From Furfurilactobacillus milii (GTDB lineage: Bacteria; Bacillota; Bacilli; Lactobacillales; Lactobacillaceae), in contig NZ_JAIWJF010000002.1 in assembly GCF_021654115.1 (NCBI RefSeq), forward strand, positions 364,217 to 428,216: a DNA stretch of 64,000 bases. Reading direction: 5' to 3'. Shown here piece after piece: positions 33,651-44,980 of this stretch. A program made the position numbers and the translations under genes. Below the pieces are notes generated by a model, which was not told the DNA's origin, did not search any database, and worked only from the letters and a program-made list of their open reading frames with translations. Each line of letters begins with the position of its first letter. Positions within the stretch are counted from its first letter, which is position 1.

Positions 33651-35213
33651 ATGGTTTACGTTGTAACCATAATCCTCGTGCTCATCGCTATTATTGCCGG
33701 TCTGTATGGCGGACTTGCTATTGCCAAGAAGCGTCACGAACGCGATATTGACAATGCCAACAATTCTGCCGCAGCCATCCTAAAGAAAGCTCACCAGGAT
33801 GCAAAAACCGCTAAAAAAGAGGCTTTGCTTGAGGCTCGCGAAGAGAACCACAAGTACCGAACGGACGTTGAAAATGAATTAAAGGATCGACGTGCAGAGG
33901 TTCAAAAGCAAGAAGATCGGTTATTGCAACGTGAAGAAGCTCTGGATCGCAAGGATAATACGTTTGAAAAGCGTGAAGCTCAATTAACACGTAAAGAAGA
34001 CAAGTTAACCAGTGATCGGGATGCACTGAAACAGCAACAGCAAGAAGCAGCAGACCTCATCGATAAGCGACAACAAGAAGTTGAACGAGTGGCGGCTTTG
34101 TCTCAAGACGAAGCACGTGATTTAGTTATTCAGGAAACAAAGGATCAGTTGGCTCATGAACGAGCTGTGCTGATTAAAGAAAGTGAAGAAGAGGCCAAAA
34201 TCTCCGCTGATAAGGAAGCTAAGAACCTGATTGTTGCTGCCATTCAGCGGAGTGTTGCAGACACCGTCTCTGATAATACAGTGACGGTCGTTACATTGCC
34301 GAATGATGACATGAAGGGCCGAATCATTGGTCGTGAGGGTCGTAACATCCGGACACTTGAAACGTTAACTGGAATTGACCTCATTATTGACGATACGCCG
34401 GAAGCAGTTGTGCTGAGTGGGTTTGATCCCGTTCGTCGTGAAATTGCTAAGTTGGCGTTGGAAAAGTTGATTGCTGATGGTCGGATTCATCCGGCTAGAA
34501 TTGAAGAAATGGTTGAAAAAGCACGCAAGGAAATGGATGATAAAATCCGTGAAATTGGTGAACAAACCGTCTTTGATTTGGGCATTCGAGCTATGAATCC
34601 TGATTTAATTAAGACAATTGGTCGAATGAACTACAGAACCAGTTATGGTCAAAATGTTTTGAACCACTCTATTGAAGTTGCTAAGTTGACCGCTGTGATG
34701 GCGGCTGAACTTGGTGAGGATGTTGCGTTAGCTAAGCGCGCAGGATTATTACACGATATTGGTAAGGCCGTGGATCATGAAGTCGAAGGATCTCACGTTG
34801 AATTAGGGGTTGAATTGGCAACTAAGTACCATGAAAACCCAGTTGTTATTAACACAATTGCTTCTCACCATGGTGATGTTGAACCAACATCTATCATCGC
34901 TGTCTTGGTTGGCGCTGCGGATGCTATTTCTTCAGCAAGACCAGGTGCACGTTCCGAATCGCTTGAAAATTACATTCAGCGTTTGAAACAGTTGGAAGAA
35001 ATTGCTAACCGTCACGATGGTGTGGCACAAAGTTATGCCATTCAGGCAGGCCGTGAAGTGCGGGTTATCGTTAAGCCTCAGGATATCGATGATCTTCAAG
35101 CAACGGTCATTGCCCGTGACATAAAGAATGAAATTGAAAATGATCTTGAATATCCTGGTCACATCAAAGTGACCGTTATTCGGGAAACGAGAGCTGTCGA
35201 GTACGCCAAATAG
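33651..35213 (+). CDS. rny: Ribonuclease Y
   Basis: RNase Y is the membrane-anchored endoribonuclease that initiates mRNA decay in many Firmicutes. The 520-residue product has an N-terminal membrane segment (about residues 3-22), a long charged coiled coil (about 30-175), a KH RNA-binding domain (about 210-270, [15 protein letters not shown]) and an HD domain with [12 protein letters not shown] (about 365-376). Length and order match the family exactly. Its own leader carries a terminator-like hairpin, so feedback control is conceivable. In related genomes it usually follows recA directly. Confidence 0.96.
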   Translation: MVYVVTIILVLIAIIAGLYGGLAIAKKRHERDIDNANNSAAAILKKAHQDAKTAKKEALLEAREENHKYRTDVENELKDRRAEVQKQEDRLLQREEALDRKDNTFEKREAQLTRKEDKLTSDRDALKQQQQEAADLIDKRQQEVERVAALSQDEARDLVIQETKDQLAHERAVLIKESEEEAKISADKEAKNLIVAAIQRSVADTVSDNTVTVVTLPNDDMKGRIIGREGRNIRTLETLTGIDLIIDDTPEAVVLSGFDPVRREIAKLALEKLIADGRIHPARIEEMVEKARKEMDDKIREIGEQTVFDLGIRAMNPDLIKTIGRMNYRTSYGQNVLNHSIEVAKLTAVMAAELGEDVALAKRAGLLHDIGKAVDHEVEGSHVELGVELATKYHENPVVINTIASHHGDVEPTSIIAVLVGAADAISSARPGARSESLENYIQRLKQLEEIANRHDGVAQSYAIQAGREVRVIVKPQDIDDLQATVIARDIKNEIENDLEYPGHIKVTVIRETRAVEYAK

Positions 35214-35227
35214 GTGACTTAATAGCA

Positions 35228-35269
35228 TAAAACGACACTTAGCCGAGATTTGGCTGATGTCGTTTTTCT
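35228..35269 (+). terminator. Terminator after rny
   Basis: AAAACGACACTTAGCC pairs with GGCTGATGTCGTTTTT, with a T-run, 15 bases after the rny stop. Confidence 0.85.
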
Positions 35270-35455
35270 TTGTTGTTAAGCATTATTTTTAGTAGGGACC
35301 ACGTGTTCGAATCAACCCAGACAGTGACCGCAAAAAATGTTAAACTTAGACCATCGTTTTTTGGGACTTAGATGAAATTGTTTGTTAGTTCTAAGTGGGT
35401 GAGGCCACTTACGATGAACGACGAATTTTTTGAAGTAGTGAGGAGTTTACGTTAC

Positions 35456-38083
35456 ATGGCAAAAAAGTCAGCACAAGAGAGTATGGAAACACCAATGATG
35501 AAGCAGTATCAGTCCATCAAGGATCAGTATCCTGATGCCTTTTTGTTTTATCGAATCGGTGATTTTTACGAACTATTTAATGATGACGCAGTTAAGGGTG
35601 CCCAATTGCTCGAATTGACGTTAACCGCGCGTAACCATAATTCAGCCGATCCAATCCCAATGTGTGGCGTTCCACATCACGCTGTTCAAAATTATATTGA
35701 TATTCTGGTAGATCACGGGTATAAAGTTGCCATTTGTGAACAAATGGAAGACCCAGCCCTTGCAAAGGGCATGGTAAAGCGACAAGTTATTCAGCTGATT
35801 ACACCAGGAACGCGCATGGAAACCGGTGTTAGTGGCGCGAAGGAAAATAATTATTTGGCAGGTTTTACCAAACAAGACGATCATTTTGGCTTTGCATATG
35901 CAGATGTTTCTACGGGTGAACTGCGAACCGCTAATCTATCGACATTTGATACAGTGATGAATGAAGTCATGTCTGTCGAGGCCAAAGAGGTGGTTGTTGA
36001 CGACACTGTACCTGCTGAGCTGACTGATCAGTTTAAGCCACTTGGTATTTTGGTCTCTCACCAAACGGAAATCACGACTGGGGCAGAATTGAGCTTTGTA
36101 ACACAGGATCTGGATGACGGTGTTGAAACGTCAGCAGTTTCCATGCTGTTGAGCTATATGGAAGGCACCCAGAAGCGGAGTCTGTCTCATTTGCAGCGCG
36201 CAATTGCGTATGAACCATCCTACTATCTTAAGATGGATCATTATGCCAAACGGAATTTGGAATTGGCAACTAATATTCGTACCGGCAAAAAATCTGGCAC
36301 ACTTTTATGGTTGTTAGATGAAACTAAGACAGCGATGGGTGGCCGGTTATTAAAGCAGTGGTTGGATCGACCACTGCTGTCACTGGATGAAATCCAAGAA
36401 CGTCAAGACAAAGTGGATGAGTTGCTTCAACATTATTTTGAACGCTCAAATCTACAGGATGAACTGGTCAAAGTTTACGATTTAGAGCGGCTGGCTGGTC
36501 GAGTGGCGTTTGGTAGTGTAAATGGTCGAGATTTGATTCAATTGAAGACCTCATTGCAACAGGTGCCAAAAATCAAATACGTTTTAGAAGAGTTGGATCA
36601 AAACGTGTTTGGTGACATGCTGACCGGATTAGATCCTGTTGATGATGTTGCTGAGTTGATTGATCGTGCTATCAATGATGATTCTCCAATATCAGTCACT
36701 GACGGCGGGGTCATCAAAGATGGTTATGATGATCAGCTTGATGAGTATCGGGATGCAATGAAAAATGGTAAACAGTGGATTGCCGAGCTTGAAGCCAAGG
36801 AACGGCAGGCTACTGGAATCAGTACTCTTAAAATTGGTTATAACCGGGTATTTGGGTACTATATTGAAGTTACCAAGGCAAACCTTAGCAAGTTGCCAGA
36901 TGATCGTTATGAGCGTAAGCAAACACTGACTAACGCGGAACGGTTTTCAACGCCAGAATTAAAGGAGAAGGAAACCTTGATTCTGGAGGCTCAGGAAAAG
37001 TCGACCGCCTTGGAGTATCAACTCTTTACTAAGGTTCGGGAGGTCGTGAAGGCTGCCATTGGCCGTTTGCAACGACTGGCTAAAGCATTGGCCAGTTTAG
37101 ATGTCTTGCAGAGTTTTGCCGTCGTTTCAGAAAACTATCGCTTTGTTCGCCCTGAACTGAATAACGGGCATGATTTAGAAATCGAAGACGGTCGTCATCC
37201 CGTTGTTGAAAAGGTACTCGGAAAACAGGAATACGTGCCTAATGACGTCCGAATGGCCGACGATACAACGGTGCTGCTTATCACTGGACCAAACATGTCT
37301 GGGAAAAGTACCTATATGCGTCAACTGGCATTAACCGTCGTGATGGCCCAAATGGGTTGTTTTGTGCCCGCTAAATCCGCTAGTATGCCGGTGTTTGACC
37401 AAATTTTCACCAGAATTGGTGCAGCCGATGATTTAATTTCCGGTAATTCAACGTTCATGGTTGAAATGCAGGAGGCTAACGATGCGTTGATGCACGCGAC
37501 TGCTAATAGTTTAATCTTATTTGACGAAATCGGTCGAGGCACTGCGACATACGATGGAATGGCATTAGCCCAAGCAATTATCGAGTATGTTCATGATCAC
37601 GTTCATGCTAAAACCCTGTTCAGTACGCACTACCATGAATTAACAGCACTAGACGAATCTTTGCATGCGTTGAAAAACATTCACGTTGGCGCGGTCGAAG
37701 AGAACGGTCAACTGGTATTTCTTCATCAGATTCAACCGGGACCAGCTGACAAGTCTTACGGGATCCACGTGGCTAAGCTAGCGGGGATGCCGGATGGATT
37801 GTTGTCTAGGGCTAGCACAATTTTGCAAGAGCTCGAGGCTAATGCGGGTGAAACACCAACGCCTGTGAATGTTGATGAACCTTTATCAGAGCCAGCACCG
37901 GAACCTGCGTCAAAACGAAAGCAGACGGCAACGAGCAAACAGTTGGCGTTATTTGAAACGCCGACGATGGATCCGAAGGTTGCAGATATTATCAAGGATT
38001 TAAAACAGATGAATTTAATGGGCATGACACCGATGGATGTTATGAACAAGTTTTATGATATTCAACAAAAACTACAGTCATAA
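35456..38083 (+). CDS. mutS: DNA mismatch repair protein MutS
   Basis: MutS recognises mismatches and recruits MutL. The 875-residue product has the mismatch-binding domain with the conserved FYELF (about residues 39-43), connector, core and clamp domains, and the ATPase domain with GPNMSGKST (about 612-620) and DEIGRGT. The frame is open from 35372, but the ATG at 35456 has AGGAG ten bases upstream and starts [19 protein letters not shown], as in the family. mutL follows after 53 bases. Together they form the standard mutSL operon. Confidence 0.97.
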   Translation: MAKKSAQESMETPMMKQYQSIKDQYPDAFLFYRIGDFYELFNDDAVKGAQLLELTLTARNHNSADPIPMCGVPHHAVQNYIDILVDHGYKVAICEQMEDPALAKGMVKRQVIQLITPGTRMETGVSGAKENNYLAGFTKQDDHFGFAYADVSTGELRTANLSTFDTVMNEVMSVEAKEVVVDDTVPAELTDQFKPLGILVSHQTEITTGAELSFVTQDLDDGVETSAVSMLLSYMEGTQKRSLSHLQRAIAYEPSYYLKMDHYAKRNLELATNIRTGKKSGTLLWLLDETKTAMGGRLLKQWLDRPLLSLDEIQERQDKVDELLQHYFERSNLQDELVKVYDLERLAGRVAFGSVNGRDLIQLKTSLQQVPKIKYVLEELDQNVFGDMLTGLDPVDDVAELIDRAINDDSPISVTDGGVIKDGYDDQLDEYRDAMKNGKQWIAELEAKERQATGISTLKIGYNRVFGYYIEVTKANLSKLPDDRYERKQTLTNAERFSTPELKEKETLILEAQEKSTALEYQLFTKVREVVKAAIGRLQRLAKALASLDVLQSFAVVSENYRFVRPELNNGHDLEIEDGRHPVVEKVLGKQEYVPNDVRMADDTTVLLITGPNMSGKSTYMRQLALTVVMAQMGCFVPAKSASMPVFDQIFTRIGAADDLISGNSTFMVEMQEANDALMHATANSLILFDEIGRGTATYDGMALAQAIIEYVHDHVHAKTLFSTHYHELTALDESLHALKNIHVGAVEENGQLVFLHQIQPGPADKSYGIHVAKLAGMPDGLLSRASTILQELEANAGETPTPVNVDEPLSEPAPEPASKRKQTATSKQLALFETPTMDPKVADIIKDLKQMNLMGMTPMDVMNKFYDIQQKLQS

Positions 38084-38136
38084 TTTGACCATTATTCAAA
38101 ATGAAGCGGTGAAGGTTAACAAGAGGATTAAACAGT

Positions 38137-40200
38137 ATGGCAAAAATTCATGAATTACCCACTGTCCTCGCAGATCAAATTGCTGCTGGGGAAGTGGTTG
38201 AACGACCGGCATCAGTGGTGAAAGAGCTTGTTGAAAATGCCGTTGACGCGCATGCTCAAACGATTGATGTGCTGGTGGAAGACGCAGGACTAAAATCGAT
38301 TCAAGTAGTCGATGACGGGGTTGGCATTTCGGATGAAGATGTCGAAATGGCCTTTTCACGGCATGCGACCAGCAAAATAACCTCACGCGAAGATTTGTTT
38401 CGTGTTCACTCGCTGGGATTTCGTGGTGAAGCGTTACCTAGTATCGCATCGGTTGCCGATGTTTGGCTAAAAACGGCGACGGGTAAGGGTGCGGGAAGTG
38501 AAGTTCACATCAAAGGTGGCGAAATCCTGACACACACTGCCGCTCAGTCACGACCAGGAACTGAAGTAACTGTCAGCGATTTATTTTTTAATACGCCGGC
38601 ACGCTTGAAATATTTAAAATCGCCACAAACTGAACTAGCCAACATTGTGGATATTGTGGACAGACTTGCACTGGGGCATCCAGATGTCGCCTTTAGCTTA
38701 AGTCACAATGGACGTGAATTATTGCGAACAGCAGGACGTGGGGACAGTCAGCAGGTTGTCGCAGGAATCTACGGTGTTCAAACGGCCCGCAAAATGGTGG
38801 CAATCGAAAATGAGGATGCTGATTTTAAACTGACTGGTTACGTATCGCTGCCTGAATTAACGCGTGCTTCACGTAACTACATTTCAATTCTGATTAATGG
38901 CCGTTACGTTAAAAATTACCAACTGACTAAAGCGCTCATTAAAGGGTATGGTTCCAAACTGATGGTAGGGCGGTATCCTATCGCCGTCCTTAATTTAACG
39001 ATGGATCCGTTCTTAGTTGACGTTAACGTTCATCCAACTAAGCAGGAGGTTAGGCTAAGCAAAGAGCCTGAACTCGCAGATTTAATTGACAAGGCCGTTT
39101 ATAACCGGATTGCACAGGAAAACCTAATTCCTGACGCTTATCAAAATTTACGTGGTGAACCAAGTTTGGATTCAAATGCTTTAGCACAGCGACTAAGCGA
39201 AGCATCGACCACTAGGAATGCGGATGTGAATGTTCATTATGCGCGGCCACAACAGTTAGCAGGACGGCAAACGCAACCGGTAGAATCATCTTCACCAGTT
39301 GTGGATTCAGGTTCAGAAACAGATGCTGAAACGACAGCCAGGGATGATGGTAACGTTGGTACAACGTTGCCAAATGCCTTACCAACACAAACATTGACAC
39401 CTGTTGTGGTGCATCATGTGGACGACATGGCAGACGCTTCAGTTGCGGCTTTCGATGCGCGCTATGCTCATGATGACACGACACCATTCGGCGATGAAGA
39501 AGCACCTCAAGTACCAGTGCCAAATGAGGAAGCGGAAATGTTACCGGATCAATCAACCAGTAGTGATGGTCAACGCCGTTTTCCAGAATTAACTTACATT
39601 GGTCAAATGCACGGCACCTTTCTGTTTGCTCAAGCTGAAGATGGTCTTTATCTCATTGATCAGCATGCAGCTCAGGAGCGAATCAAGTATGAATACTACC
39701 GTGTCAAAATTGGTGAAGTTAGTCGTGATTTGCAAAACCTGTTGGTACCGATCGTTTTGGACTATCCGACTAGTGATGTCTTAAAGATTAATGACGCTAA
39801 GGATAAACTCGAACAACTGGGATTATTTTTGGAACCGTTTGGCAACAACAGTTTTATTGTGCGTCAGCATCCAACTTGGTTTGAAGAAGGTCAAGAAGAG
39901 TCAACGATTCGTGAAATGATTGACTGGGTGCTGACTGATCACGATTTAACGGTTGCCAAATTCCGTGTAAAAACGGCGATTATGATGAGTTGTAAACGGT
40001 CAATTAAGGCCAATCATCATTTGGATGAACGGCAGGCACGGGCGTTATTACACGATTTGGCTCAAACACAAAATCCGTTTAATTGCCCACATGGGCGGCC
40101 TGTCGTGGTTCATTTTACTAACGCTGATATGGAAAAAATGTTTAAGCGAATCCAGGATTCTCACGAATCGTGGGCAGAATTTGATGAGCATGAATTTTAG
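38137..40200 (+). CDS. mutL: DNA mismatch repair protein MutL
   Basis: MutL couples mismatch recognition by MutS to strand cleavage. The 687-residue product has the GHKL ATPase domain (residues 1-330, with ENAVDA, DDGVGI and GFRGEAL), a variable acidic linker (about 345-480) and a C-terminal dimerisation domain with the endonuclease motif [12 protein letters not shown] (about 508-519), expected where there is no MutH. The variable linker explains the length being slightly over average. It shares the transcript with mutS; ruvA follows after 88 bases. Confidence 0.97.
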   Translation: MAKIHELPTVLADQIAAGEVVERPASVVKELVENAVDAHAQTIDVLVEDAGLKSIQVVDDGVGISDEDVEMAFSRHATSKITSREDLFRVHSLGFRGEALPSIASVADVWLKTATGKGAGSEVHIKGGEILTHTAAQSRPGTEVTVSDLFFNTPARLKYLKSPQTELANIVDIVDRLALGHPDVAFSLSHNGRELLRTAGRGDSQQVVAGIYGVQTARKMVAIENEDADFKLTGYVSLPELTRASRNYISILINGRYVKNYQLTKALIKGYGSKLMVGRYPIAVLNLTMDPFLVDVNVHPTKQEVRLSKEPELADLIDKAVYNRIAQENLIPDAYQNLRGEPSLDSNALAQRLSEASTTRNADVNVHYARPQQLAGRQTQPVESSSPVVDSGSETDAETTARDDGNVGTTLPNALPTQTLTPVVVHHVDDMADASVAAFDARYAHDDTTPFGDEEAPQVPVPNEEAEMLPDQSTSSDGQRRFPELTYIGQMHGTFLFAQAEDGLYLIDQHAAQERIKYEYYRVKIGEVSRDLQNLLVPIVLDYPTSDVLKINDAKDKLEQLGLFLEPFGNNSFIVRQHPTWFEEGQEESTIREMIDWVLTDHDLTVAKFRVKTAIMMSCKRSIKANHHLDERQARALLHDLAQTQNPFNCPHGRPVVVHFTNADMEKMFKRIQDSHESWAEFDEHEF

Positions 40201-40288
40201 CGTGTGGTTTGACTTGGGATGGATTTGAGTAATGACGTGCCCTCGTTCAGACTGTTTAAAGTTGGCCGATGCAAACGGAGGAAAATGA

Positions 40289-40891
40289 ATGTTTGAGTAT
40301 TTAATTGGTCTCGTGACGGTGGTGACGCCGGCCTATGTTGTTCTTGAAGTAAACGGAGTCGGCTATTTGTTACAAACAGCGAACCCGTACCGGTTTCAAG
40401 AGGATCCTAAAAAGAACGTTAAAATCTACGTTTACCAAGCTGTTCGCGATACTGACATTAACTTGTTCGGTTTTGTCGATAGTGAAGAAAAGCAGTTATT
40501 CCTAAAACTGCTTAACGTATCAGGTATCGGTCCCAAGAGTGCACTGGCCATTTTGGCCAACGAAGATCATGGCGGCCTAATCAGTGCAATTACCAATAAT
40601 GATGTTAAGTATCTGACGAAGTTTCCTGGTATTGGTAAAAAAACGGCACAACAAATCGTTTTGGATTTACAGGGGAAATTGGGCGATATTGGAATCGTTA
40701 CGTCAGCTACAGAGGTCGAAACAGGACCTACTGTTAATTCATCAGCTCTTCGTGATGCGCTGGCGGCGCTCAGCGCATTAGGCTACAGTGGTACCGACGT
40801 AAAACGGGTGGCGAAAAAATTAGATGATAATCAAACCACAAGTACGGATGCCTATTTAAGTCAGGCCCTACGTTTGTTAACTCAAGCGTAG
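40289..40891 (+). CDS. ruvA: Holliday junction branch migration protein RuvA
   Basis: RuvA binds four-way junctions and loads the RuvB motor. The 200-residue product has the N-terminal OB domain (about residues 1-62), two helix-hairpin-helix motifs ([13 protein letters not shown] and [16 protein letters not shown]), and the C-terminal RuvB-contact domain (about 150-200). A GGAGG site precedes the ATG. The usual short gap to ruvB is here 186 bases and is filled by a structured repeat, which is unusual. No SOS box is visible upstream. Confidence 0.96.
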   Translation: MFEYLIGLVTVVTPAYVVLEVNGVGYLLQTANPYRFQEDPKKNVKIYVYQAVRDTDINLFGFVDSEEKQLFLKLLNVSGIGPKSALAILANEDHGGLISAITNNDVKYLTKFPGIGKKTAQQIVLDLQGKLGDIGIVTSATEVETGPTVNSSALRDALAALSALGYSGTDVKRVAKKLDDNQTTSTDAYLSQALRLLTQA

Positions 40892-40901
40892 TATGATTTA
40901 A

Positions 40902-41059
40902 AGAGTGATGCCGAAGCCTGGGAGAAGTTGAGCAATAACGTGAAGGTGAAGTATTCGGTGAATTTCCGAATCATTCAGCTTCACGTTATGCACAGACTTC
41001 TGGGCGTTAGGTGCACGTTTGAGAGTGATGCCGAAGCCTGGGTAGAAACCGGGCAATAA
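40902..41059. repeat. Structured repeat element between ruvA and ruvB
   Basis: Two direct copies of AGAGTGATGCCGAAGCCTGGG start at 40902 and 41022, exactly 120 bases apart, each followed by a similar AGAA...GCAATAA. Between them is a stem of 24 positions with 21 Watson-Crick pairs (40935-40958 with 40966-40989, loop TGAATTT); outer segments near 40915-40933 and 40991-41007 pair further. The outer stem joins parts of copy 1 to the GACTTCTGGGC segment. No open reading frame fits. A small mobile repeat or a structured RNA are the options. Confidence 0.7.
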
Positions 41060-41077
41060 ACTAGAAGGGGGACTGTT

Positions 41078-42085
41078 ATGGACGACGAGTTAATGTCAAA
41101 TGAGCCTGTGGATGACCAGGAAGAGTCTTTAGAACGTTCTTTGCGACCCGCAACGTTGGCCCAGTATATTGGTCAAGACACTGTCAAACATCAGTTAGAG
41201 GTCTATATTCAGGCTGCTAGTGCCCGAGAAGAATCATTAGACCACGTGCTCCTCTATGGACCACCAGGCTTAGGGAAAACAACGCTTGCCATGGTGATTG
41301 CTAATGAAATGCACGTAAACATCAAAACAACTAGTGGTCCAGCAATTGAAAAGCCGGGTGACGTAATTGCCTTGTTAAACGAACTTCAGCCCGGCGATAT
41401 TTTGTTTATCGATGAAATTCATCGTTTACCAAAAATTGTCGAAGAAATGTTGTACTCCGCAATGGAAGACTTTTTCGTTGATATTGTTGTCGGCCAGGGT
41501 CCCACAGCTCATCCGGTGCATTTTCCGCTACCCCCATTTACTTTGATTGGGGCGACTACGCGAGCAGGTTTACTGTCAGCGCCTTTGCGTGATCGATTCG
41601 GGATTGTGGAACATATGAACTATTATTCAACTGCTGACTTGGAAGAAATCACGTTACGTTCTGCCGATATTCTTGCGACTCAGATCGTTAAGGAGGGGGC
41701 TCATGAAATCGCCCGTCGTTCTCGTGGTACCCCTCGAATCGCTAACCGACTGTTAAAACGGGTGCGCGATTTTGCTGAGGTTAGTGATCACGATGCCGTT
41801 GATGCTGAAATCGTAGATCATGCGTTAAAAGTCTTAGGCGTGGATGATCTCGGCTTAGACGAAGTGGATTTAAAATTGCTACGAACCATGATTAAATATT
41901 ATGATGGCGGACCGGTTGGCTTGACCACATTGGCTGCAAACATTGGTGAAGAATCGGATACGATTGCCGAAGTTTATGAGCCATACCTGCTACAAATTGG
42001 CATGATCAAACGAACGCCACGGGGTCGAACTGTGACTTCGGCAGCTTACCAACATTTAAAAATTCCCGAACCAAAAGGGGACTAA
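41078..42085 (+). CDS. ruvB: Holliday junction helicase motor RuvB
   Basis: RuvB is the hexameric AAA+ ATPase that drives branch migration with RuvA. The 335-residue product has Walker [12 protein letters not shown] (about residues 63-73), Walker B LFIDEIH (about 110-116), sensor GATTRAG and a C-terminal winged helix. The start follows AGAAGGGGGACTGTT. It lies after ruvA and the repeat element at 40902-41059 and before yajC, the lactobacillar order. Confidence 0.97.
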   Translation: MDDELMSNEPVDDQEESLERSLRPATLAQYIGQDTVKHQLEVYIQAASAREESLDHVLLYGPPGLGKTTLAMVIANEMHVNIKTTSGPAIEKPGDVIALLNELQPGDILFIDEIHRLPKIVEEMLYSAMEDFFVDIVVGQGPTAHPVHFPLPPFTLIGATTRAGLLSAPLRDRFGIVEHMNYYSTADLEEITLRSADILATQIVKEGAHEIARRSRGTPRIANRLLKRVRDFAEVSDHDAVDAEIVDHALKVLGVDDLGLDEVDLKLLRTMIKYYDGGPVGLTTLAANIGEESDTIAEVYEPYLLQIGMIKRTPRGRTVTSAAYQHLKIPEPKGD

Positions 42086-42160
42086 TTTGCTGGATTCGTT
42101 TGGCAAGTGTCGGAAAGTCTGTTACAGTACTCTACAGAATAAATGAATGAGGTGGATAAA

Positions 42161-42625
42161 TTGGTAAGCTCTTTAACAACGACTTTAGTCGGTGCGGCTG
42201 CTCAAGGAAGTAACTTATGGAGTTCAGTACTTCTAATTGTTTTGTTTGTCGCAATCTTTTACTTTTTCATCATGCGTCCTAATCGTAAGCAACAGGATCA
42301 ACGTAAGGAAATGATGAGTGGTCTTCACGTGGGTGATCGCGTGGTTACCATCGGCGGTATGCACGGTGTGATTGATTCACTCGACAGTGCTAACAAGACG
42401 GTTACAATTGATGCAGACGGAATTTACCTTGTGTTTGACCTGCAGGCCATTCATCACGTAGAAACGCCTAAATCAACAAGCACCGCTAAAGTTACTGACC
42501 AAGCGACAAGTAGTGTAACGGCTTCAACAAGTGAAGCCACGAGTGCAACTAGTGAAGCTACTAGTAGCGTTGCACAAAGCGCCGACAGTGTTGCCAGCGA
42601 AGCAACTGAAAAAGATAGTGAATAA
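42161..42625 (+). CDS. yajC: Preprotein translocase subunit YajC with extended C-terminus
   Basis: YajC is an auxiliary membrane component of the Sec-SecDF machinery. The product has one membrane segment (about residues 17-37), then the conserved MRPNRKQQDQRKEM and the domain with GDRVVTIGGMHG. From the TTG at 42161, which follows GAGGTGG, it is 154 residues, well above the usual 85-115; the excess is a C-terminal tail of about 45 residues made almost only of serine, threonine, alanine and glutamate. The upstream ATG at 42143 is also in frame but precedes the ribosome binding site. A bidirectional terminator follows. Confidence 0.9.
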   Translation: MVSSLTTTLVGAAAQGSNLWSSVLLIVLFVAIFYFFIMRPNRKQQDQRKEMMSGLHVGDRVVTIGGMHGVIDSLDSANKTVTIDADGIYLVFDLQAIHHVETPKSTSTAKVTDQATSSVTASTSEATSATSEATSSVAQSADSVASEATEKDSE

Positions 42626-42642
42626 TTGTTTTGCATAAACTG

Positions 42643-42692
42643 CAGAATAAGACGGGTCACACGGAGTTACCGTGTTGACCTTTTTTATTCTG
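42643..42692. terminator. Bidirectional terminator between yajC and dinB
   Basis: CAGAATAA...TTATTCTG encloses GGTCACACGG/CCGTGTTGACC, giving a long stem with T- and A-runs; it ends just before the dinB SOS box. Confidence 0.8.
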
Positions 42693-42698
42693 GCAAAA

Positions 42699-42712
42699 CG
42701 AACGTACGTTTG
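42699..42712. promoter_or_regulatory. LexA/DinR (SOS) box of dinB
   Basis: CGAACGTACGTTTG matches the consensus CGAACRNRYGTTYG at every position. A possible -10 TAAAAT follows at 42714-42719, so the box lies in the promoter spacer. Confidence 0.88.
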
Positions 42713-42775
42713 CTAAAATGGACATACAGTTAATTCAAGTTGAAATCAGTCTGAGTGAAAAGGGGGGCGAAATCG

Positions 42776-43915
42776 GTGGCCAATACGTTGTTAAAAATTC
42801 CACTCACAGTTAATACGGAACGGAAAATTATCCATGTGGATATGGACGCTTTTTACGCGTCAATTGAAGAACGTGATCATCCTGAATTTCGTCATCAAGC
42901 GCTGATTGTCGCGCGCAATCCACGAGAAACGGGCGGTCACGGTGTTGTGACAACGGCCAATTACGTTGCTCGAAAACTAGGTGTACATTCAGCAATGAGC
43001 GCGCAGGAAGCGCAGAAACTGGCACCCAAGGCAATCTTTAAAACACCAGATTTCACGAAGTATCGTGCTGTTTCAGCAACGATTCACCAAATTTTTCACG
43101 AATATACAGATCATATTGAACCGATTGCATTCGACGAGGCCTATTTGGATGTTACTAATAACAAGCAAGAAATTGATTCTGCAGTGACTCTAGCCCATCA
43201 GCTACAGGCCGAAATTTGGGAAAAGGTTCATTTAACTTGTTCAACCGGCATTTCCTACAATAAATTTCTTGCCAAATTGGCATCTGATTTTGCTAAACCG
43301 GTCGGTGTGACAGTCGTCTTACCCGGCGATGCAGAGGCATTTCTTGCACCGCTGCCCATTGAAAAATTTCGTGGTGTTGGCAAGAAAACGGTGCCTAAGA
43401 TGCATGATTTGGGAATTTTGACCGGAGCTGATTTGCTGAAATGGTCGGAGGCAGATCTGATGCAAAACTTCGGCAAATTAGGGTACAGTCTCTATCGTCA
43501 TGTGCGTGGTAGTGATGACCGCCCAGTCGAATGGCAACGAGCGCGCAAGTCAATTGGTCGCGAAGAAACGTATGATGCACCGTTGGATAACGAAGCGGAT
43601 GTCGAAACCCAATTACAATTGCTTGCTACAGATTTGGTCAGTCATCTAAACAAGCAACAACGTCATGGGAAAACGATTGTTTTAAAGGTTCGTGACGCTG
43701 ATTTTAATACGATAACAAAGCGTCAAACGCAGGCTGAATATTTTGAAAATGACGCCACGGTACTTTATGAAGCGGCTCGTGAAATTTTCGATGTCACGGC
43801 CGACTTGAGTAAGGGGATTCGGTTGTTGGGCATTACCATGACCAACTTAGATCCGTTAACTTTTGAAAACTTAAGTTTGCCACTATATTCATTGAATTCT
43901 GATCGGGCATTTTAA
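42776..43915 (+). CDS. dinB: DNA polymerase IV (DinB)
   Basis: DinB is a Y-family polymerase that bypasses DNA lesions with low fidelity. The 379-residue product contains the catalytic [10 protein letters not shown] motif (about residues 22-31) and the second acidic motif FDEAYLD, followed by thumb and little-finger domains. The GTG at 42776 lies eight bases after GGGGGG; the longer frame from 42755 starts before this site. A perfect SOS box upstream predicts LexA control, like recA at 27516. Confidence 0.95.
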   Translation: MANTLLKIPLTVNTERKIIHVDMDAFYASIEERDHPEFRHQALIVARNPRETGGHGVVTTANYVARKLGVHSAMSAQEAQKLAPKAIFKTPDFTKYRAVSATIHQIFHEYTDHIEPIAFDEAYLDVTNNKQEIDSAVTLAHQLQAEIWEKVHLTCSTGISYNKFLAKLASDFAKPVGVTVVLPGDAEAFLAPLPIEKFRGVGKKTVPKMHDLGILTGADLLKWSEADLMQNFGKLGYSLYRHVRGSDDRPVEWQRARKSIGREETYDAPLDNEADVETQLQLLATDLVSHLNKQQRHGKTIVLKVRDADFNTITKRQTQAEYFENDATVLYEAAREIFDVTADLSKGIRLLGITMTNLDPLTFENLSLPLYSLNSDRAF

Positions 43916-43931
43916 ATTGATTGAGTCTGCT

Positions 43932-43960
43932 TTGTGTTTAATGGCTTTTTTCGCTATACT
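43932..43960 (+). promoter_or_regulatory. Promoter of nrnA
   Basis: TTGTGT (43932-43937) and a perfect TATACT (43955-43960) with a 17-base spacer lie 34 bases before the start codon. Confidence 0.6.
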
Positions 43961-43994
43961 TGCAGATACGAGATAAGTGGAGGTCCAATAAAAG

Positions 43995-44936
43995 ATGGAC
44001 GTGCAAAAGGCAATTTTTGATGACATTAAACGTAAACAGACAATCATTATTCACCGCCATCAGCGACCAGATCCAGATGCTGTTGGCTCACAGGTTGGTC
44101 TGGCTAAAATTCTGCAACAGGCTTTTCCAAAGAAGAAAATCTTTGCGGTTGGTAAGCAGATTCCAGGATTAGCTTGGTTAGCAGAAATGGATGAAGTAGA
44201 GGATGCTCAGTTTGATTCTGCGCTCATTTTAGTGTTGGATACCGCAAACGAACCTCGAGTGGATGATCAGCGATGGCGCCGCGGTCAGGAAGTTATCAAA
44301 ATAGATCACCATCCTGATGATGATCCGTTTGGCGATTTGAGCTGGGTGGAAGAGGATGCATCAAGTACGTCTGAAATGATTGTCGATTTTGCCAATCGTT
44401 TTGACCTGAAGGTTTCTAAGGAGGCAGCGAGGGTCCTTTACGCGGGGATTGTGGGCGATACTGGTCGATTCTTGTACTCGGATACGCGGCCTCATACCAT
44501 GACCGTAACGGCACAGTTGATGGAGACTGGTATTGATGCAGTTGCCGTTAATCAGATGGAAGATGAAATGTCCTTGCCAGTGGCTCGGTTGACCGCGTAT
44601 TTGTATGAGCACCTCACGATTTCTGCATCTGGTGCAGCGCATGTTATTCTGGGCGCAGACACGATTAAATCGTTTAATTTAGGTGATGCTGGAACTGCTA
44701 GTCTTGTTCCTATGGCTGGCAAGATTGATAGCGTAAAGACCTGGGCCATTTTTGAAGAACAAGATGATCACAGTTATCGGGTCCGTTTACGATCCAAGGG
44801 GCCTGTTATTAGTGGCTTGGCTCGTGAACACAATGGCGGTGGTCATCCGCTGGCAAGCGGTGCCAAAGCTAAGGATCTTGATGAGGTTAAACTGATGATT
44901 ACTAAGCTTGAAGCACTGACAGCCAAAGATAAGTAA
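43995..44936 (+). CDS. nrnA: DHH/DHHA1 phosphoesterase NrnA (oligoribonuclease / pAp phosphatase)
   Basis: NrnA degrades oligoribonucleotides of two to five bases and dephosphorylates 3'-phosphoadenosine 5'-phosphate. The 313-residue product has the DHH motif series: HQRPDPDAVGS (about residues 23-33), a central D in LDTAN, and IDHHPDD, followed by the DHHA1 domain with EHNGGGHPLASG near the C-terminus. It is preceded by GTGGAGGTCC and its own promoter. The helicase gene follows with a 44-base gap, suggesting a shared RNA-turnover transcript. Confidence 0.92.
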   Translation: MDVQKAIFDDIKRKQTIIIHRHQRPDPDAVGSQVGLAKILQQAFPKKKIFAVGKQIPGLAWLAEMDEVEDAQFDSALILVLDTANEPRVDDQRWRRGQEVIKIDHHPDDDPFGDLSWVEEDASSTSEMIVDFANRFDLKVSKEAARVLYAGIVGDTGRFLYSDTRPHTMTVTAQLMETGIDAVAVNQMEDEMSLPVARLTAYLYEHLTISASGAAHVILGADTIKSFNLGDAGTASLVPMAGKIDSVKTWAIFEEQDDHSYRVRLRSKGPVISGLAREHNGGGHPLASGAKAKDLDEVKLMITKLEALTAKDK

Positions 44937-44980
44937 ACGCTAATGTGAGTCGTGATGATTCACGCGTTAAAGGAGAAACA

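Noticed and set aside
40902..41042. CRISPR array in the ruvA-ruvB gap
   Set aside because: Only two repeat copies, about 100 bases between them, the interval itself is palindromic, and no cas genes occur in the window.
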